From Pyropia yezoensis (taxonomy: Eukaryota; Rhodophyta; Bangiophyceae; Bangiales; Bangiaceae), in contig CM020618.1 of NCBI GenBank assembly GCA_009829735.1, positions 40,601,030 to 40,665,029 of the forward strand: 64,000 bases of DNA, read 5' to 3'. The translations under genes were made by a program, and so were the position numbers. Under the pieces are notes generated by a model. The model was not told the DNA's origin. It ran no database searches and saw nothing but the letters and a program-made list of their open reading frames with translations. Shown piece after piece: positions 11,043 through 21,865 of the stretch (position 1 is the stretch's first letter; each line of letters opens with the position of its first letter).

Positions 11043-11850
11043 GGTTGAGGGGGAGGGGCTCGTGAGTGCGACTGGGCGCGACCACACGCGCGCACGCGCG
11101 ACGGGGGGGGGGGGAGGGAAGAGGAGCGCGGCGGGGCTGGGGGGTGGTATGGTGCCGCCGGGGGGGGGGGGGGGGGGGACCCCGGCGGCCACGCCTTTGG
11201 CCGAGTTGGGCGGGGGGCGACAAGGTGGGCGGGGGAGAGGGGGAGAGTAGAAGAGGAGTAGAGGGGAGAAGAAAGGGCAGGCACGGGAGAGGTGCAGGGG
11301 GGGGGGGGGCTCTCGAAGACGGCCGGTGACGATCAGCTGATCAGAGCGGGGGAAGTCGGGGGCATCCGTCTGCGCGCTCTGACAAAGGTTGAAGGGGCCG
11401 CCCACAGCCAGAGCCAGGCTAGCTAGACACCTCTCTATTTTAAGAGAGCCCTTGACCCTTGGGAGATTCGAAATGCAAAACGGCCGACGTCACGCAGCGG
11501 GGCTGCAGCAGAGGCGCCGACAAGGTCACTGCCGTCCGTTTACAGGTGCATATCCGGATATAGCTATGCGCTCCAGTTATATGGCACCTGCTAAGTGGGA
11601 GGGTCGCGATCGCGCGACGGTCACAACGAGCGGATCGCGTCGCACGAAGGCATCTCATTGGTCCGACTTCATGGAACAGAGGAAGTAGCCCCAAAATGAG
11701 AAAAATATCCCCTGAAACGAGGGGTACAGGAGTGTAGGACGCCCATGGCGCAAGGGTGCCATCAAAGCGGATATTTACTGTACTGTACTTACCTACTGTG
11801 CGTTGTTAGCTGCCAACATTGGAAAGTAAAAGGCGCAAGAAAGCGCAGAA

Positions 11851-11940
11851 GTGCCGAGAGGTGCCGAGAGGTGCCGAGAAGTGCCGAGAGGTGCCGAGAA
11901 GAGCCGAGAAGAGCTGTTAAGAGCTGAGAAGAGCTGAGAA
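11851..11940. repeat. decamer tandem repeat, about 9 units
   Basis: Unit is gtgccgagag with a/g variants, drifting to gagctgagaa at the right end. It lies in a purine-rich stretch outside any supported gene. Confidence 0.9.
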
Positions 11941-11955
11941 GACGTATGGGCGCTC

Positions 11956-12717
11956 CTATTCTGCTGTTCCCTGTCGACAGCGTGCGATGTCCATGCGCGG
12001 GGCACACACACACCCGCCGCCGCGCAGCAGCCCCCCCCCCCCCCCAACCCCCTTGCCTCCCATCCCCTCCACTGCCCCGTCTACCGTCCGCCTCCCCACG
12101 AAAAACGCTTGGCAAGGGGCCCCCCCCGGGGAGCCGCTGCCGACCGGTGCCTCCCACGTCCGCCTTTCAAACCCCACCGTGGGCCATTCAAGGCCGCGAG
12201 TGGAGCGGGGCAAAGGTACATCAGGGGAACATCCATCGGCCGCACGGTCCGCCCCTTTGGGCACCCCCGACTTGTCCAATGCGCGCAGCAGCATCCTGCA
12301 GCGATCACAGGGGTGTGGCGGCGGCGGCGGGCAGTCGGGGAGGCAGCGGCGGTGGGTGGCGGCGGCAGCAGCGGCGGGCGGCGGCGGCGGTGGCGGCGGC
12401 AGCGGCGGCGGCGGGCGGCAGCGGCGGCGGCGGGCGGCAGCGGCGGCGGCGGCGGCGCTGCCGCCGCCGCCGCTGCCAGTGGGGCGTCTCCCACCCGCGA
12501 CGGCTGCGCAGGCGCCGCAAAAAGAGGGAGGGAGGTTTGAATACAAGGGCGGGGGGGGGGTGGGCTTTCGCTTTCGAGGTATAGCGTACGTGGGAGCGGG
12601 CACCGTGCTCGCATCCGCGGCGGCCGTCTCCACCGCCGCATCAACGGGGGGACAGTGGGGGGCCTCTGTAGCGGGCGGCAGCAACGACAAGGCGCGGCAG
12701 GACAGATACGGGGCCAA
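11956..12717 (-). CDS. possible small Cys-containing protein, unrecognised
   Basis: This is a 253-residue open frame. Segments such as STVPAPTYAIPRKRK, HPCDRCRMLLRALDKSGVPK and TVGFERRTWEAP are not simple composition shadow and include one CxxC pair plus a further Cys (FCGAC) at mid-length. A (GCGGCG)n block at 12312-12480 encodes Ala/Pro/Arg runs that may hide a frame change. No family is recognised and overlapping frames on both strands are also open, so this is a weak call. Confidence 0.25.
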   Translation of the reverse strand: MAPYLSCRALSLLPPATEAPHCPPVDAAVETAAADASTVPAPTYAIPRKRKPTPPPPLYSNLPPSFCGACAAVAGGRRPTGSGGGGSAAAAAAAARRRRCRPPPPLPPPPPPPPAAAAAATHRRCLPDCPPPPPHPCDRCRMLLRALDKSGVPKGADRAADGCSPDVPLPRSTRGLEWPTVGFERRTWEAPVGSGSPGGAPCQAFFVGRRTVDGAVEGMGGKGVGGGGGLLRGGGCVCAPRMDIARCRQGTAE

Positions 12718-12836
12718 ACGTCCACCGCCGCCGCCGCCGTCGCGCGCGGCCGGGGTTCCTTAGGGGGGACCGCGGGGCCGCCGGTTGCCGTCCCGGCTGT
12801 CGCGAGGGGACGCCCGCGGGTCGCCCCGGCTGGGCC

Positions 12837-13888
12837 CTACGGTGGCCGCCGCGGCGGGGGCGGCAGCAGACGGAGGGGGGCTTGCGGAGTGGCGGCCGGC
12901 GGCTGCGGGGGACGGCAACGGCGACGGCGACGGCGGTGGTGCCGCCGCCTCGCCCCCCGCCCCCCGTTCCGTGCTGCCGGGCGGCCACCGCCCCTGCGGC
13001 GGGGCGCCCTCCCCCCCCCCGCGTCCCTCGTGATGGTGCTCCCCGTCTCCCGCCCGCCGCTGCCACTGCCGCTGCTCCTGGCCTCGGGGCTCGTGTCGCT
13101 AACCGGTGGCGGCGGCGCGGAGGCAGCGGCGGCGACGGTGGCGCCGCCGCCGCCGCCGCTGCCGCTGCCGCCATCCCGTTGGCGATCGCCTCCGCCGGCC
13201 GTCGCGGTGGCGCCAACGACCGCGTGGGCCCTTGAGGAGAGGTGGTGGCCGAGGCTGCTCCGCCACTTGAAAGACCGCCCACACCCGGGGATGGGGCACC
13301 GGACGGGCGTCTCCACGCCGTGCTGTGTGGGGGAATAAGGGGGGGGGAGGGGGGGGGGGGGGGGGCAGCCGGCAGGGCGGCAGGCGCGCGTTGACGGGTC
13401 TCCTCCCGCTGGCAGGTCCCGTGTGAGTGCCCTGTACAAGACCGCATTCACGCAAACGTCCGTGCCCCCCCCCCCGCTCCCCCCCAAAAACAAAACAGCC
13501 GCACCTTCTCCTTGCCCTCCTCCCTCCGCAAGGCCACCTGGCGCCACGACGAGAGGGTAGCACCAACGCCGTCCCCCCCCCCTGCCATCCCCCCCCTCCG
13601 CCCCCACACACAGCACCCCACACGCCACGCTCCACGGACCTCCCTCTCCCCCCCGACCCCCCCCCCACCCCCGGCGTCCCCTACCTTTCGAGTATGCACG
13701 TTGCGGTTGTACGATCGGTTAAAGACGGCGCCGCAAACGCCGCACGGGTAGCCCACGACCATGGCCGTGCCGAGCCGTGGGCGGCGGCGGCGGACGGGCC
13801 GCCCGCCGGGGGGGGGCACGGCGGACAGCGCCGCCAACCCGCCATAGACCACCAGGCTGCCGTCAGAGTTGGCATCACCGGCGGCAAT

Positions 13889-13921
<33 letters not shown>

Positions 13922-15111
13922 CACAGCCGCCGCCACCCACAGGTGGTGCGCCCCGCCCCCCCCGCCGCCGCCGCCGCCGCCCAGGCCGCCGCCGCCGCCG
14001 TCGCCCATCCCCACCGGCCGGGTGCGCAGCCGCACCGCCGTCGCAACGACGGCAGACAGGCGGGAGGCGGCCGCCCGGGACGCGGGCCACCGGTGGCACG
14101 AAATGGCCGGCGGCGCGACGGCGATCGCGCTGCCGGCGCCGGCGGGCGCGCCGAGCAGCGGCGACGGCACGTGGGAGCTGCCGTACGTGCCCGCCATGCG
14201 GTCGAGAAAGGTAGACAGGGCGTCGTGGAGGACGCCCCGCCCCCGGCCCCCACCAGCACCCCCATGGCCGCCCCACGGGCCAGCCGAGGCGGGGGAGGTC
14301 CGCCGCTTGACCGACCGGATGCACCAGACCGGGGTGGCGCACCCCCCCCCGGCGGGGGGGCGGGCAAACAAGCTCTGCGACGCCAGCTGCACCCCCCCCG
14401 CCGCCTCGTCCGACCACGTGAGGTAGGCACGGCCGTCGGGGGTGGTGCCAAACAGCAGGCCCTCCCCCGTGACCAGGTCGACCACCCCCCGCAGCCGTCG
14501 GGGCAGCCGCGCCACGCTGCCGTCCGCGTCGGCCATCTGGGCGCGGCACTCGGTGGCGACCGCCACCGACAGCAGCCGGCCCGACGGGTCCAGCGCCACG
14601 GGCACGTACAGGGCGGTGCGGGCCAGCACCAGCGCCCCCGTCGCAGCGTCGTCGGCAGAGGACGGTGGTGGCGGTGGTGGTGGTGGCGGCGGCGGCGGCG
14701 GCGGGGGCGCCCCACCCCACCCCTTCCCCGTCCCCGGCGCCGGCGCCGGCGCGTCCGACGGCAGCGCGTACACGGCCAGCTCCTGCGCCACCGCCGCGTC
14801 AATGGCCGACGCCGGGAGCGGCCACGGCGCACCGTCGGCAGCGGCGGCGGCCGCCGCAGGCGCCACGGGCGCGGCGGGCGCCAGCCAGGCGGCCACGCAC
14901 GGCGGGGCGGCGGCCCAGAGGCGGAGCTCTGGCCACGCCCCGAGCGCCGCGGCCGGCACGGGGACGGGGGCGGCGGGGGCGGCGCGGGTGAGGGAGGACG
15001 CAAACGGGCCGAGGGGGGGGGGGGGGGGGGGGAGCGGCGGCTGCCGCCGCGGAGGGGGGGCGGAGGAGGGGGAGGGGGGGCGGGGGGGGGTGGGGGGGGG
15101 GGGGACGGCAT
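12837..15111 (-). CDS. C2H2 zinc-finger protein, two exons
   Basis: Exon 1 (to 13685) encodes a Pro/Ala/Gly-rich protein with ordered segments such as LALYVPVALDPSGRLLSVAV-like residues near 14590 and STFLDRMAGTYGSSH near 14190, ending in YPCGVCGAVFNRSYNRNVHT. Removing the 253-bp GT-AG intron 13684-13432 joins ARG-LYS to GTH, which supplies the second histidine of finger 1 (C-x2-C-x12-H-x5-H). Finger 2, CPIPGCGRSFKWRSSLGHHL followed by SSRAH (C-x4-C-x12-H-x5-H), lies further along exon 2 after a C-run frame change near 13340-13365. Start ATG 15111 is the nearest Met, but reaching the main frame requires another C-run shift near 15017-15030. Stop TAG at 12839-12837. Likely a nuclear DNA- or RNA-binding protein; no orthologue named. 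Confidence 0.65.
13432..13684 (-). other. spliceosomal intron in the C2H2 gene
   Basis: Donor GTAGGG directly follows CGAAAG at 13685, and acceptor TTGTACAG precedes exon 2 at 13431. The splice completes the His pair of zinc finger 1, which is good functional support for it. Confidence 0.65.
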
Positions 15112-18100
15112 GGCACGATGAGGCTGGTGTAGGGAGGGGGGGGGGGGGGGGGGGGGCGGGGGGGGAGGGGGAGGGAGCACACGGTGTGTGTGGAGTGCGG
15201 GGGAGCACGGGGGGGGAGGGGGGGTGGCGAGCGCGGCAGTGGTCGACAAAGGCGGGGTGGGGAGAGGGGGGGGTCGGGGGGGGGGGCGTCGCGGAGCACC
15301 CAGAGGCGCGCCAGGATTTTGGGTGGATGGGGGCGCGGGGGAGCCAGACGAGGCGGCCGGTGCCGGCGCCCCGTGGAAGGCGCGCCCGTGGGAGGGAGGG
15401 GAGGGGGCGGATCCCCTGGGGGGGGGGGGGGCCTCTTGAGTGCGCGCGAGAGCGCGGCGCCTACGGCGGCGCACGGCGCGGGCCGGAGGGAGCGGGCGGC
15501 GCAAAAAAAAAAAGAAAACAAGAGAGCGGCGGCGGGGCGCAGGGAGCGGCGGCGGGGACGACCGCGGCGCGGCGGGAGGAGGCACCGGCCGCGGCGCGGG
15601 GGTGAGGCACCGACCGCGGCGGCAGTGCAACGGCCAGGGGAGAAGAGACAGGGGGGGACCGGGGATGGGGGGGGGGGGGGGGGGGGGGGCGGGGGGGGGC
15701 GGGGGGGGGGCAGAGCGCGGGTGGAGAGCCAGGCGAGAGGCACGCGCGGCCCGCGGGCGGGGCCGCAGGGAGAGTGCCCGCAGCGGCCCCCGTCCCGCTC
15801 CTCCACCTCCCGGCAAGAGGCGGGGCGTCCTGAGCCCGCGCCCGTCCGAGACGACACCAGCACCCACCCACCGTCACGGTGGTTGTGCCTCCGTGCCAGA
15901 GGCCTGCGTGGGGGGGTTGTGGTGGTGCGGGCGGGGGGGGGGGGTATCTAGCGAGGGGTGGCGCGTAGGGAGCGCGCTGCACCGGCAGGCCGGTGCCTCC
16001 TTGGCTCGCGCCGGAGCGAGCCGGGGATGTCGGTTGGATGAGCTCCCTGGTGGCCACCTGTCCACCCAAGGCCCGCGCAGCACTGCTTATCGCCTGTCAA
16101 ACTTTTCTTGCTTTTTTGGGAAATTCTCCAGCAAAAACCTGCATGAAACCTGCATCGACCCCCCCTCAAGGCATCATAGACACCGCTTTTACCCCCGTTT
16201 ATTGCTTTCTGCCCAGAACAGCTCGGGCGATTGGTGGTCGCCACCTCCCTTGGTATGACCGGAAGCGCTCGGGGCAGCAGAGCACTCTCGTGAAGCGCAA
16301 AAAGCGACCGACCATCGCTACGCTTGGGAGCAATGTTTAAACAAACACGTTTAAAAGTCGCGCAATCTCTCGCACTGGTTAAGCAAAAACCTGCGCGACG
16401 ACAGCTTTCGAGGGTCTGCGCGGAAAAATCTCTCCGCCTTGCTCGACATCTACAACGTAAATTCTGACCAATGGAACGCTCAGTCCAGCAAACAGCAGCG
16501 CCACCGCTGTTGTCATTGGTTGACAGAACACCGACAGTGGCCGTCGTGTCGGTCATCCTGGGGGAGACTCTTTGGCCTCAGCCCGTCCCCTCGATCAGAA
16601 AAGCAAAGTTCTGCTCGAGCCGTTCATTTTTGTGCTCGAGCAGGGCAAGAATTTGCACAACGAAGCAAGAGATCTGGCCAAAATCGGGCTTGTAACTTGG
16701 CAGGGGACAAGCACTGCTGCGGCGGGTGCCATGCGCTCACCTGCGTTCGGCTTGATTTCATATCCTTTTTTGAAACTTGATTGCAGGGAGGACCAGCTAT
16801 CAAGTTCTCACAAATAATTTTAGACAATTTAAGTGCACACATAATTTTTGAGTAGAGTCTGCCATTCGAGCTCGATTCCACCGTCAGTGCTGGACGGCGG
16901 TCCTCGACCCACTACCCGACGGGGAAGACCGCCGGCCTGTGTGCTACCTTGGAGACGTAGGCGCAGGGGCGGTGGCATGGGGGTCGCCATTCGAATGAGG
17001 CGGTCTCGGCGCTGCTGGCCGAGGGTTACAGCTTCTGACTCGCGGCAGAATTGCTCAGGAAACTCCCACATCACATAAAGTCGATTCCATTCAGCTAGAC
17101 GTCTAAGAAAAAGCCCTGTGCAGAGAGCAGACTGCAGCTCTTCGCTCTAAACTTCGCAGGCAGACGCAAGAGTGCCCTGCGGTAGACCTCTCCGACACAG
17201 ATTGTAATATGGGCCCGGAGGTGTAGTGCTGGCGTCTCGTACTTCCATGTTTTTCCGGGGAGGCTCTCGATCTGGCCTCCTCTGCAACCTCTTCCTTCGG
17301 AGCCTCATATCAGAGGGAGCATCTGGCGCATGAACGGGGGTCTACTTTGCTATCAAGCTATCGACACTGGATGCAATTTATGCGGAGAAGAGTAACATGC
17401 CCAACGTCGTACCGCCCTGTACGTGCTACCATACTCCTGACGAACGCTGAAAAAATGGAGGATGGCATCGCATGCATGTGAAGACACAACCGGAGTCCAC
17501 GCCACGTGGCCAGAAAGCGGTACTTGGTTGCTGAAGAGAAAACACGAAGAAAAAGTGACGGAAAAACCACAGCTACATTCACGGCGTGGAACATTTTTGT
17601 CTGATACGGTCGTACAGTGAGGTCGTGAGACAGCGCAGTCGAATGGCCATGACATGAGCTACAAAATGAGCCCAGGTACGCTGTCTGGGTATGAGCGACA
17701 AGGAAGATAGGAGGGGTCGAAGTTGGGGGGTGCCAATCAGTCTAGCTATATGGAATCGACTTTAGTTTATACAGAAAGTCTCTCAAAAGCATAGCTTCGA
17801 TGGTGTGATGTTTCTAGCTCGAGCGTCAGCTTGCCAATACTTTCAAAGTCTTCTAAACTGCCGAATGCGCCCGACCCCCCCAACCTATCTCTGGCATTTT
17901 GTTGGCTCAGCCCGGAAGGGCAAAGCCACGAGAGCCGCAAAATAGCTTTCCATGGCTCAGGATCGAACACGTAATAACGTTCATATTGCCAGGCTATGTA
18001 GGTCGAGGTCACAGCCCATTGGCTCGCTGATTTCAGAGCCAGGTGAGTGCATGGTACCCGGGCCCCATCAAGAAGGCTCGGTTGCCATGCGCATACGAGA

Positions 18101-19300
18101 TTTGCGATTTGATTAGGGACCCTTTTGAATTTTGATTAGAGCTTCCCGTGACATCTGAAAAGGTTTTAACATTTAGACTTTTCTGCTCGCCATGTATCTA
18201 TCTGACATACAATGATGGAGAGGGAGCGCTAAGTGGGTGAGAAGGGGGCGCCATCTGATGAATGGTGTTCGATGGCGCCGTCGGCGTGCTGCTTCCTCCG
18301 GCAGCTGTCGCAGATGACTCGAGGAGAACGACGCGTGAAGAGTGAAGGCGAGGGGAGGGGGGGGGGGGTGCTATTCAATGTAGAAATAGGTGAGTCTTTG
18401 TGGGGAGCGAGCATGGAGTGTGTTTGCGTGGGTCGCGGCCGTCCCGCCGCCTGGCACACGCTGACGACGCCTCCGTGCTCCGAGGGCGTCACATGGGTCA
18501 TGCCGGGGAAGGTCATCGCGACGAGCCAGGCACACCTGGATCGCCTCGGCCGCGCACTCCTAGAATTGGGGTCCTGACGGAGCGGCGGACGCAGCAGCTC
18601 AACGGCCGCAAGGTGCTTTCCTACGGCGCGTAGGGCAGGCAGGAATGACTTTTGGGAACAGCTTGGAGGAGGGGAAAAGGGGGATCGGTGAGGGGGGACG
18701 AAGGTGGGGAAGAGACGGAGGGAGTTCCCAAAAGGCTGGTTGTCAGGGGACTACCAGCCGCTGCCGGGGTATGCCATGGTCGGTGGCTGTCTAAGCTCAT
18801 ACGTACACATAGCTACGGACGTGCCAACGCCTCTCGAAGGGGTGGCGGGAGAACGGGGGCCTCCCCGAATGCGTGATGCGGGGGGGCGACTGGGATGCCT
18901 GTGGATGAAGAGCGCGAGAATGGACCAAATGGAGGGTGAGAGAGGGGGTGGGTGCGGGGGCGGACAGATGGGCGTAGCCCAGGTGGCAAGACGGTGACGG
19001 CAGGCGACTACTCGAAACCTACCCGAGGCCAATATGTGTTTCAAAAGTCGACACTACATTATATTTCGTGTCATTTTTTTACGGTGGTCGAGGTCATGAG
19101 GTGAAAGTGTTAGCCCAAGGATTCTATGGGCTGATACCCGACGACTTTGCTGCGCTGCAGGCCATCCGTTTACAGGTGCGGCCAGGATAGGTCGAGAGCT
19201 AGCCACGAGGTCCCCACGTGAACAGAGAGGTCAGATTCTATTCGCCGGCTGAATTGGGAATCTCGTATGTGCATGCCACCTGAGCCGGGAAATCCTACCC
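15112..19300. other. gene-poor stretch, low GC from about 15.95 kb
   Basis: 15112-15950 is extremely G-rich with G-runs up to about 20 nt, the probable 5' region of the C2H2 gene. From about 15950 to 19300 GC drops and CCAAT-like and A/T-rich segments appear. No open frame here shows a recognisable domain; the longest (minus strand, 15948-16556) has no coding features I can support. It is probably old, degenerate transposon or intergenic DNA, with one TIR element (17076-17765) annotated separately. Confidence 0.4.
17076..17765. mobile_element. 690-bp terminal-inverted-repeat element, non-autonomous DNA transposon-like
   Basis: The left end (17076-17100) and right end (17741-17765) are inverted copies of about 25 bp differing at only two central positions (taaagtcgattccat..agctagac). 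Both outermost dinucleotides are TA, compatible with a Tc1/mariner-type TA target duplication. The interior encodes no transposase; its largest frame is 100 codons. It could equally be a chance remnant of a larger element. Confidence 0.55.
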
Positions 19301-19372
19301 TGGTATTACCGACACTCACAGTACAGGCCCAGTACGTAGTACAATCGCGACGTTCCGCCTGTCGTCTGTGGA

Positions 19373-20104
19373 TTGTTCGTAAAGAAGTTCTCCGAAGTTC
19401 TGACGGCCAAGGAAGGTGAGCCCCTGGCAGCCAAGGAGCGGCTCGTCTACCAGGCGCTGGCGGGAGCTGTTCAGTACGTGGCGTCGTGCACTCGGCCTGA
19501 CGTCTCGCTGGTGGTAGGGCGGCTGGGGCGGTATTCTGCTGCGCCCACGGTAGAGCACATGGCGGCGGCCAAGACCCTCCTGCGGTACCTCAAGGGCACC
19601 GTCACGCTGAGCCTGACCTACGGGGCGGAGGAGGAGCTGATGGGGTACAGCGACGCAGACTTTGCGGGAGACGTGGACTCCCGGCGCTCGACAACGGGCA
19701 TGCTCTTCACGCGGAACAGGGCGGCCGTGGCCTGGACAAGCAAGATCCAGGCCACCGTGGCGGCGTCGACAACCGAGGCGGACTATGTGGCTGGAGCGGC
19801 CGCAGCCCGCGAGGCGGTCTGGCAGAGGCGGCTCAACCGCGAGCTGGGCGGACCGGGGAAGCCGGTGACCCTGAGGTGCGACAACATGGGGTCCATCGCG
19901 ATGATGAGCAACCCGGTATCATCTGCGAGGACCAAGCACATCGACGTCTTCCACCACGTTGTGCGAGACAAGGTGGAGGCAAAGGAGATCCTGGTCGAGC
20001 ACGTGGCAACCGGCGCCATGATGGCCGACTCACTGACCAAGACCCTGCCGACCGCTGGGTTCAACCGCTGCCGCGACGCGATGGGCCTGAAGCCAATGAT
20101 CTAA
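19373..20104 (+). pseudogene. Ty1/copia pol fragment: end of reverse transcriptase plus RNase H
   Basis: A 5'-truncated copia polyprotein of 243 residues. It starts in the RT thumb/connection (LVYQALAGAVQYVASCTRPD, LRYLKGT) and has the complete copia RNase H: GYSDADFAGDVDSRRSTTG, STTEADYVA, LRCDNMGSIAMM and the conserved end RTKHIDVFHHVVRD followed by MMADSLTKTLP. It stops at TAA 20102-20104, just before a polypurine tract and the LTR. Gag, protease, integrase and the RT catalytic core are absent to the left, so this copy is dead. Confidence 0.92.
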
Positions 20105-20114
20105 GGCGCCGCTC

Positions 20115-20123
20115 GGGTGGGAG
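20115..20123 (+). other. polypurine tract of the copia element
   Basis: The purine run gggtgggag abuts the LTR start, the expected primer site for plus-strand DNA synthesis. Confidence 0.75.
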
Positions 20124-20557
20124 TGTTGGCACGGGAACCCGATGGGGACGGACGGGTGTCGGCACTGATGAGCACCGGCCCCGCCATCGGGAGGAAGTTT
20201 CCCCTCATCCGGTGGGAGCCGGATACTGATTGAGAGGGGAGGGAGCGAGACAGGAGAGGAGAGCAAGACAGGAGAGGAGAGCAGGACAGGAGAGGCGAGC
20301 TAGACAGGAGAGGGGCCGAGTGGCCGAGCAGTGCCGGCAGGCGCCCGCGTGGCCGCGCTGGGCAGCGCGCGGGAGGGCGACTGCCGTGGCGCGGCGGGCA
20401 CGGAAGGGCTCAAGTAGCGAGCGGTGCCTTGTAGTATTTGTAGAGGGCGAGCGGGGTAGCCGCGTGCCACAAGGAAGACAGACCGTTTATTGTGCGCCCT
20501 CAACCGACGCGCAGGCGGACGTGGTAGCGACCACGCCCGAGTCTGTCTCACCCAACA
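20124..20557 (+). repeat. copia LTR shared by two element fragments
   Basis: A 434-bp LTR with perfect terminal inverted hexamers TGTTGG...CCAACA, preceded by a polypurine tract and followed immediately by a primer-binding site. It therefore serves as 3' LTR for the RNase H fragment on its left and 5' LTR for the gag-PR-IN copy on its right. It contains an 18-bp tandem repeat. Confidence 0.88.
20245..20316 (+). repeat. 18-bp tandem repeat, 4 units, inside the copia LTR
   Basis: Four near-identical units of gcaagacaggagaggaga lie in the U3 part of the LTR. Such arrays in LTRs are often enhancer-like; that role is inference. Confidence 0.9.
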
Positions 20558-20571
20558 GGTTATGGGCCCAG
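20558..20571 (+). other. primer-binding site: internal fragment of initiator tRNA-Met
   Basis: The 14 nt directly after the LTR (ggttatgggcccag) are the exact complement of the conserved anticodon arm of eukaryotic initiator tRNA-Met (CTGGGCCCATAACC), not of a tRNA 3' end. This is the half-tRNA priming mode known from Drosophila copia. Confidence 0.8.
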
Positions 20572-20815
20572 CCCCCCCGCTACGCTAAGGACGGGACCTG
20601 GATCGCGGCGCGCGTGGACCACGCGCACCGGACAACGTCGCGGGCCGGCGAGGTGACGGCCGGCGGCGGGCTGGGCTCGACCACGCCCGCGCCGACCCGC
20701 CGAGAGCGACGACGGAGGCAGGGACAGCGGCGGGCGACCACCACGACGACGGGCGTGGCGGACCCCCAGGGCAGCACCCGGCCTCGACACGTGCCCAAGG
20801 GGACACATACCAACC

Positions 20816-21865
20816 ATGGCCAGCGATGGGCTGACCCGAGTCGTGAAGCTCGGCGTGGACAACTACATGCAGTGGAGCCTGCAAATTGAGCACCTCATGA
20901 AGTCCAAGGGATGCTGGGAGTCAGTCGAACCCGCAAACGAGAGACGGCCCCCGGCGGCTGGCACACCCGCCGCGCCTGGAGCCATCGACAACGCCAGCAC
21001 AGCGGCCTCTGCAGCTGCGGCGACCAGCGCGACGCGCGCAGAGAAGGAGGGCCTGGCGATGGCGCTGATGGTGATGAACGTGGACGCCCGCCACTACGCC
21101 ACATTCCGCACCCATCCAACGGCGCGAGGCGCATGGAGGGCACTCGCGGCGCGGTTCCGCTCCCGCGAGCCAGCCCGGGAGCTCAACCTACGGCGGCAGC
21201 TAAACACCATTCGCGTGGGGGCAGGGGAGGACATCACGAGCTACTTCAACCGTGCGCAGACGATTACGTGGGAGCTGGGCGTCCTTGGGGTAGCCTTTGA
21301 CGGCAAGCACGTCCTCTCGGCGCTGCTGGCGGGGCTCTCGTCCAAGCATGACGACGCGCGACGTTTCCTCTCGCTGCAGCGCGGCCTGACCCTGGACGAC
21401 GCACTGGACGACCTGCTGGCCGCAGAGGCACGCGACGAGCTGGACAACGGGCACAAGGACAAGAGGGCCGACGGAGCCGCCCTGGCAGCGACCGACAAGC
21501 AGCACCGAGACTCTGCCAAGGAGGAGCAGCACCACAAGGACCGGCGGGCGCGCGCGTGTTTCTACTGCCACAAGCCTGGCCACCAGAAGCGGAACTGTTC
21601 TGAGCGCAAGAAGGAGGACGGGGAGCGCGAGCCGGACCGCGCGCTCGCGGGAATGGCCCTGATGGCCAGGTGCAGCGTACGGACGGCACGCCCCGCCTGG
21701 GAAGGACGACGGGGCGGGCAGTCGCTCATCGACAGCGGCGCGTCGCAGCACATGACGGGCTACGCGTCCAAGTTGGCGAACGTCAGCGCCTGCCACCCTG
21801 TCGAGATTGCCATGGCGAACGGCGAAGTGAGCACGGCGGTCATGGAAGGGCGCAGCTGGTCATAG
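20816..21865 (+). CDS. copia gag-protease (frameshifted before integrase)
   Basis: The product has 349 residues from ATG 20816. The N-terminus VVKLGVDNYMQWSLQIEHLM is the copia gag (UBN2-type) opening, followed by RGAWRALAARFRS and the helical gag core. The CCHC knuckle is CFYCHKPGHQKRNC (C-x2-C-x4-H-x4-C) and the aspartic protease motif is LIDSGASQHMTG. The frame ends early at TAG 21863-21865. The rest of protease and integrase continue one frame over from about 21847, so a one-base indel around 21845-21853 has broken the polyprotein. Confidence 0.88.
   Translation: MASDGLTRVVKLGVDNYMQWSLQIEHLMKSKGCWESVEPANERRPPAAGTPAAPGAIDNASTAASAAAATSATRAEKEGLAMALMVMNVDARHYATFRTHPTARGAWRALAARFRSREPARELNLRRQLNTIRVGAGEDITSYFNRAQTITWELGVLGVAFDGKHVLSALLAGLSSKHDDARRFLSLQRGLTLDDALDDLLAAEARDELDNGHKDKRADGAALAATDKQHRDSAKEEQHHKDRRARACFYCHKPGHQKRNCSERKKEDGEREPDRALAGMALMARCSVRTARPAWEGRRGGQSLIDSGASQHMTGYASKLANVSACHPVEIAMANGEVSTAVMEGRSWS

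Noticed and set aside
18233..18577. 114-aa plus-strand frame ending in an ordered-looking peptide
   Set aside because: The end (VTWVMPGKVIATSQAHLDRL) looks protein-like but the start is repetitive and an overlapping frame is equally open; too little to call.
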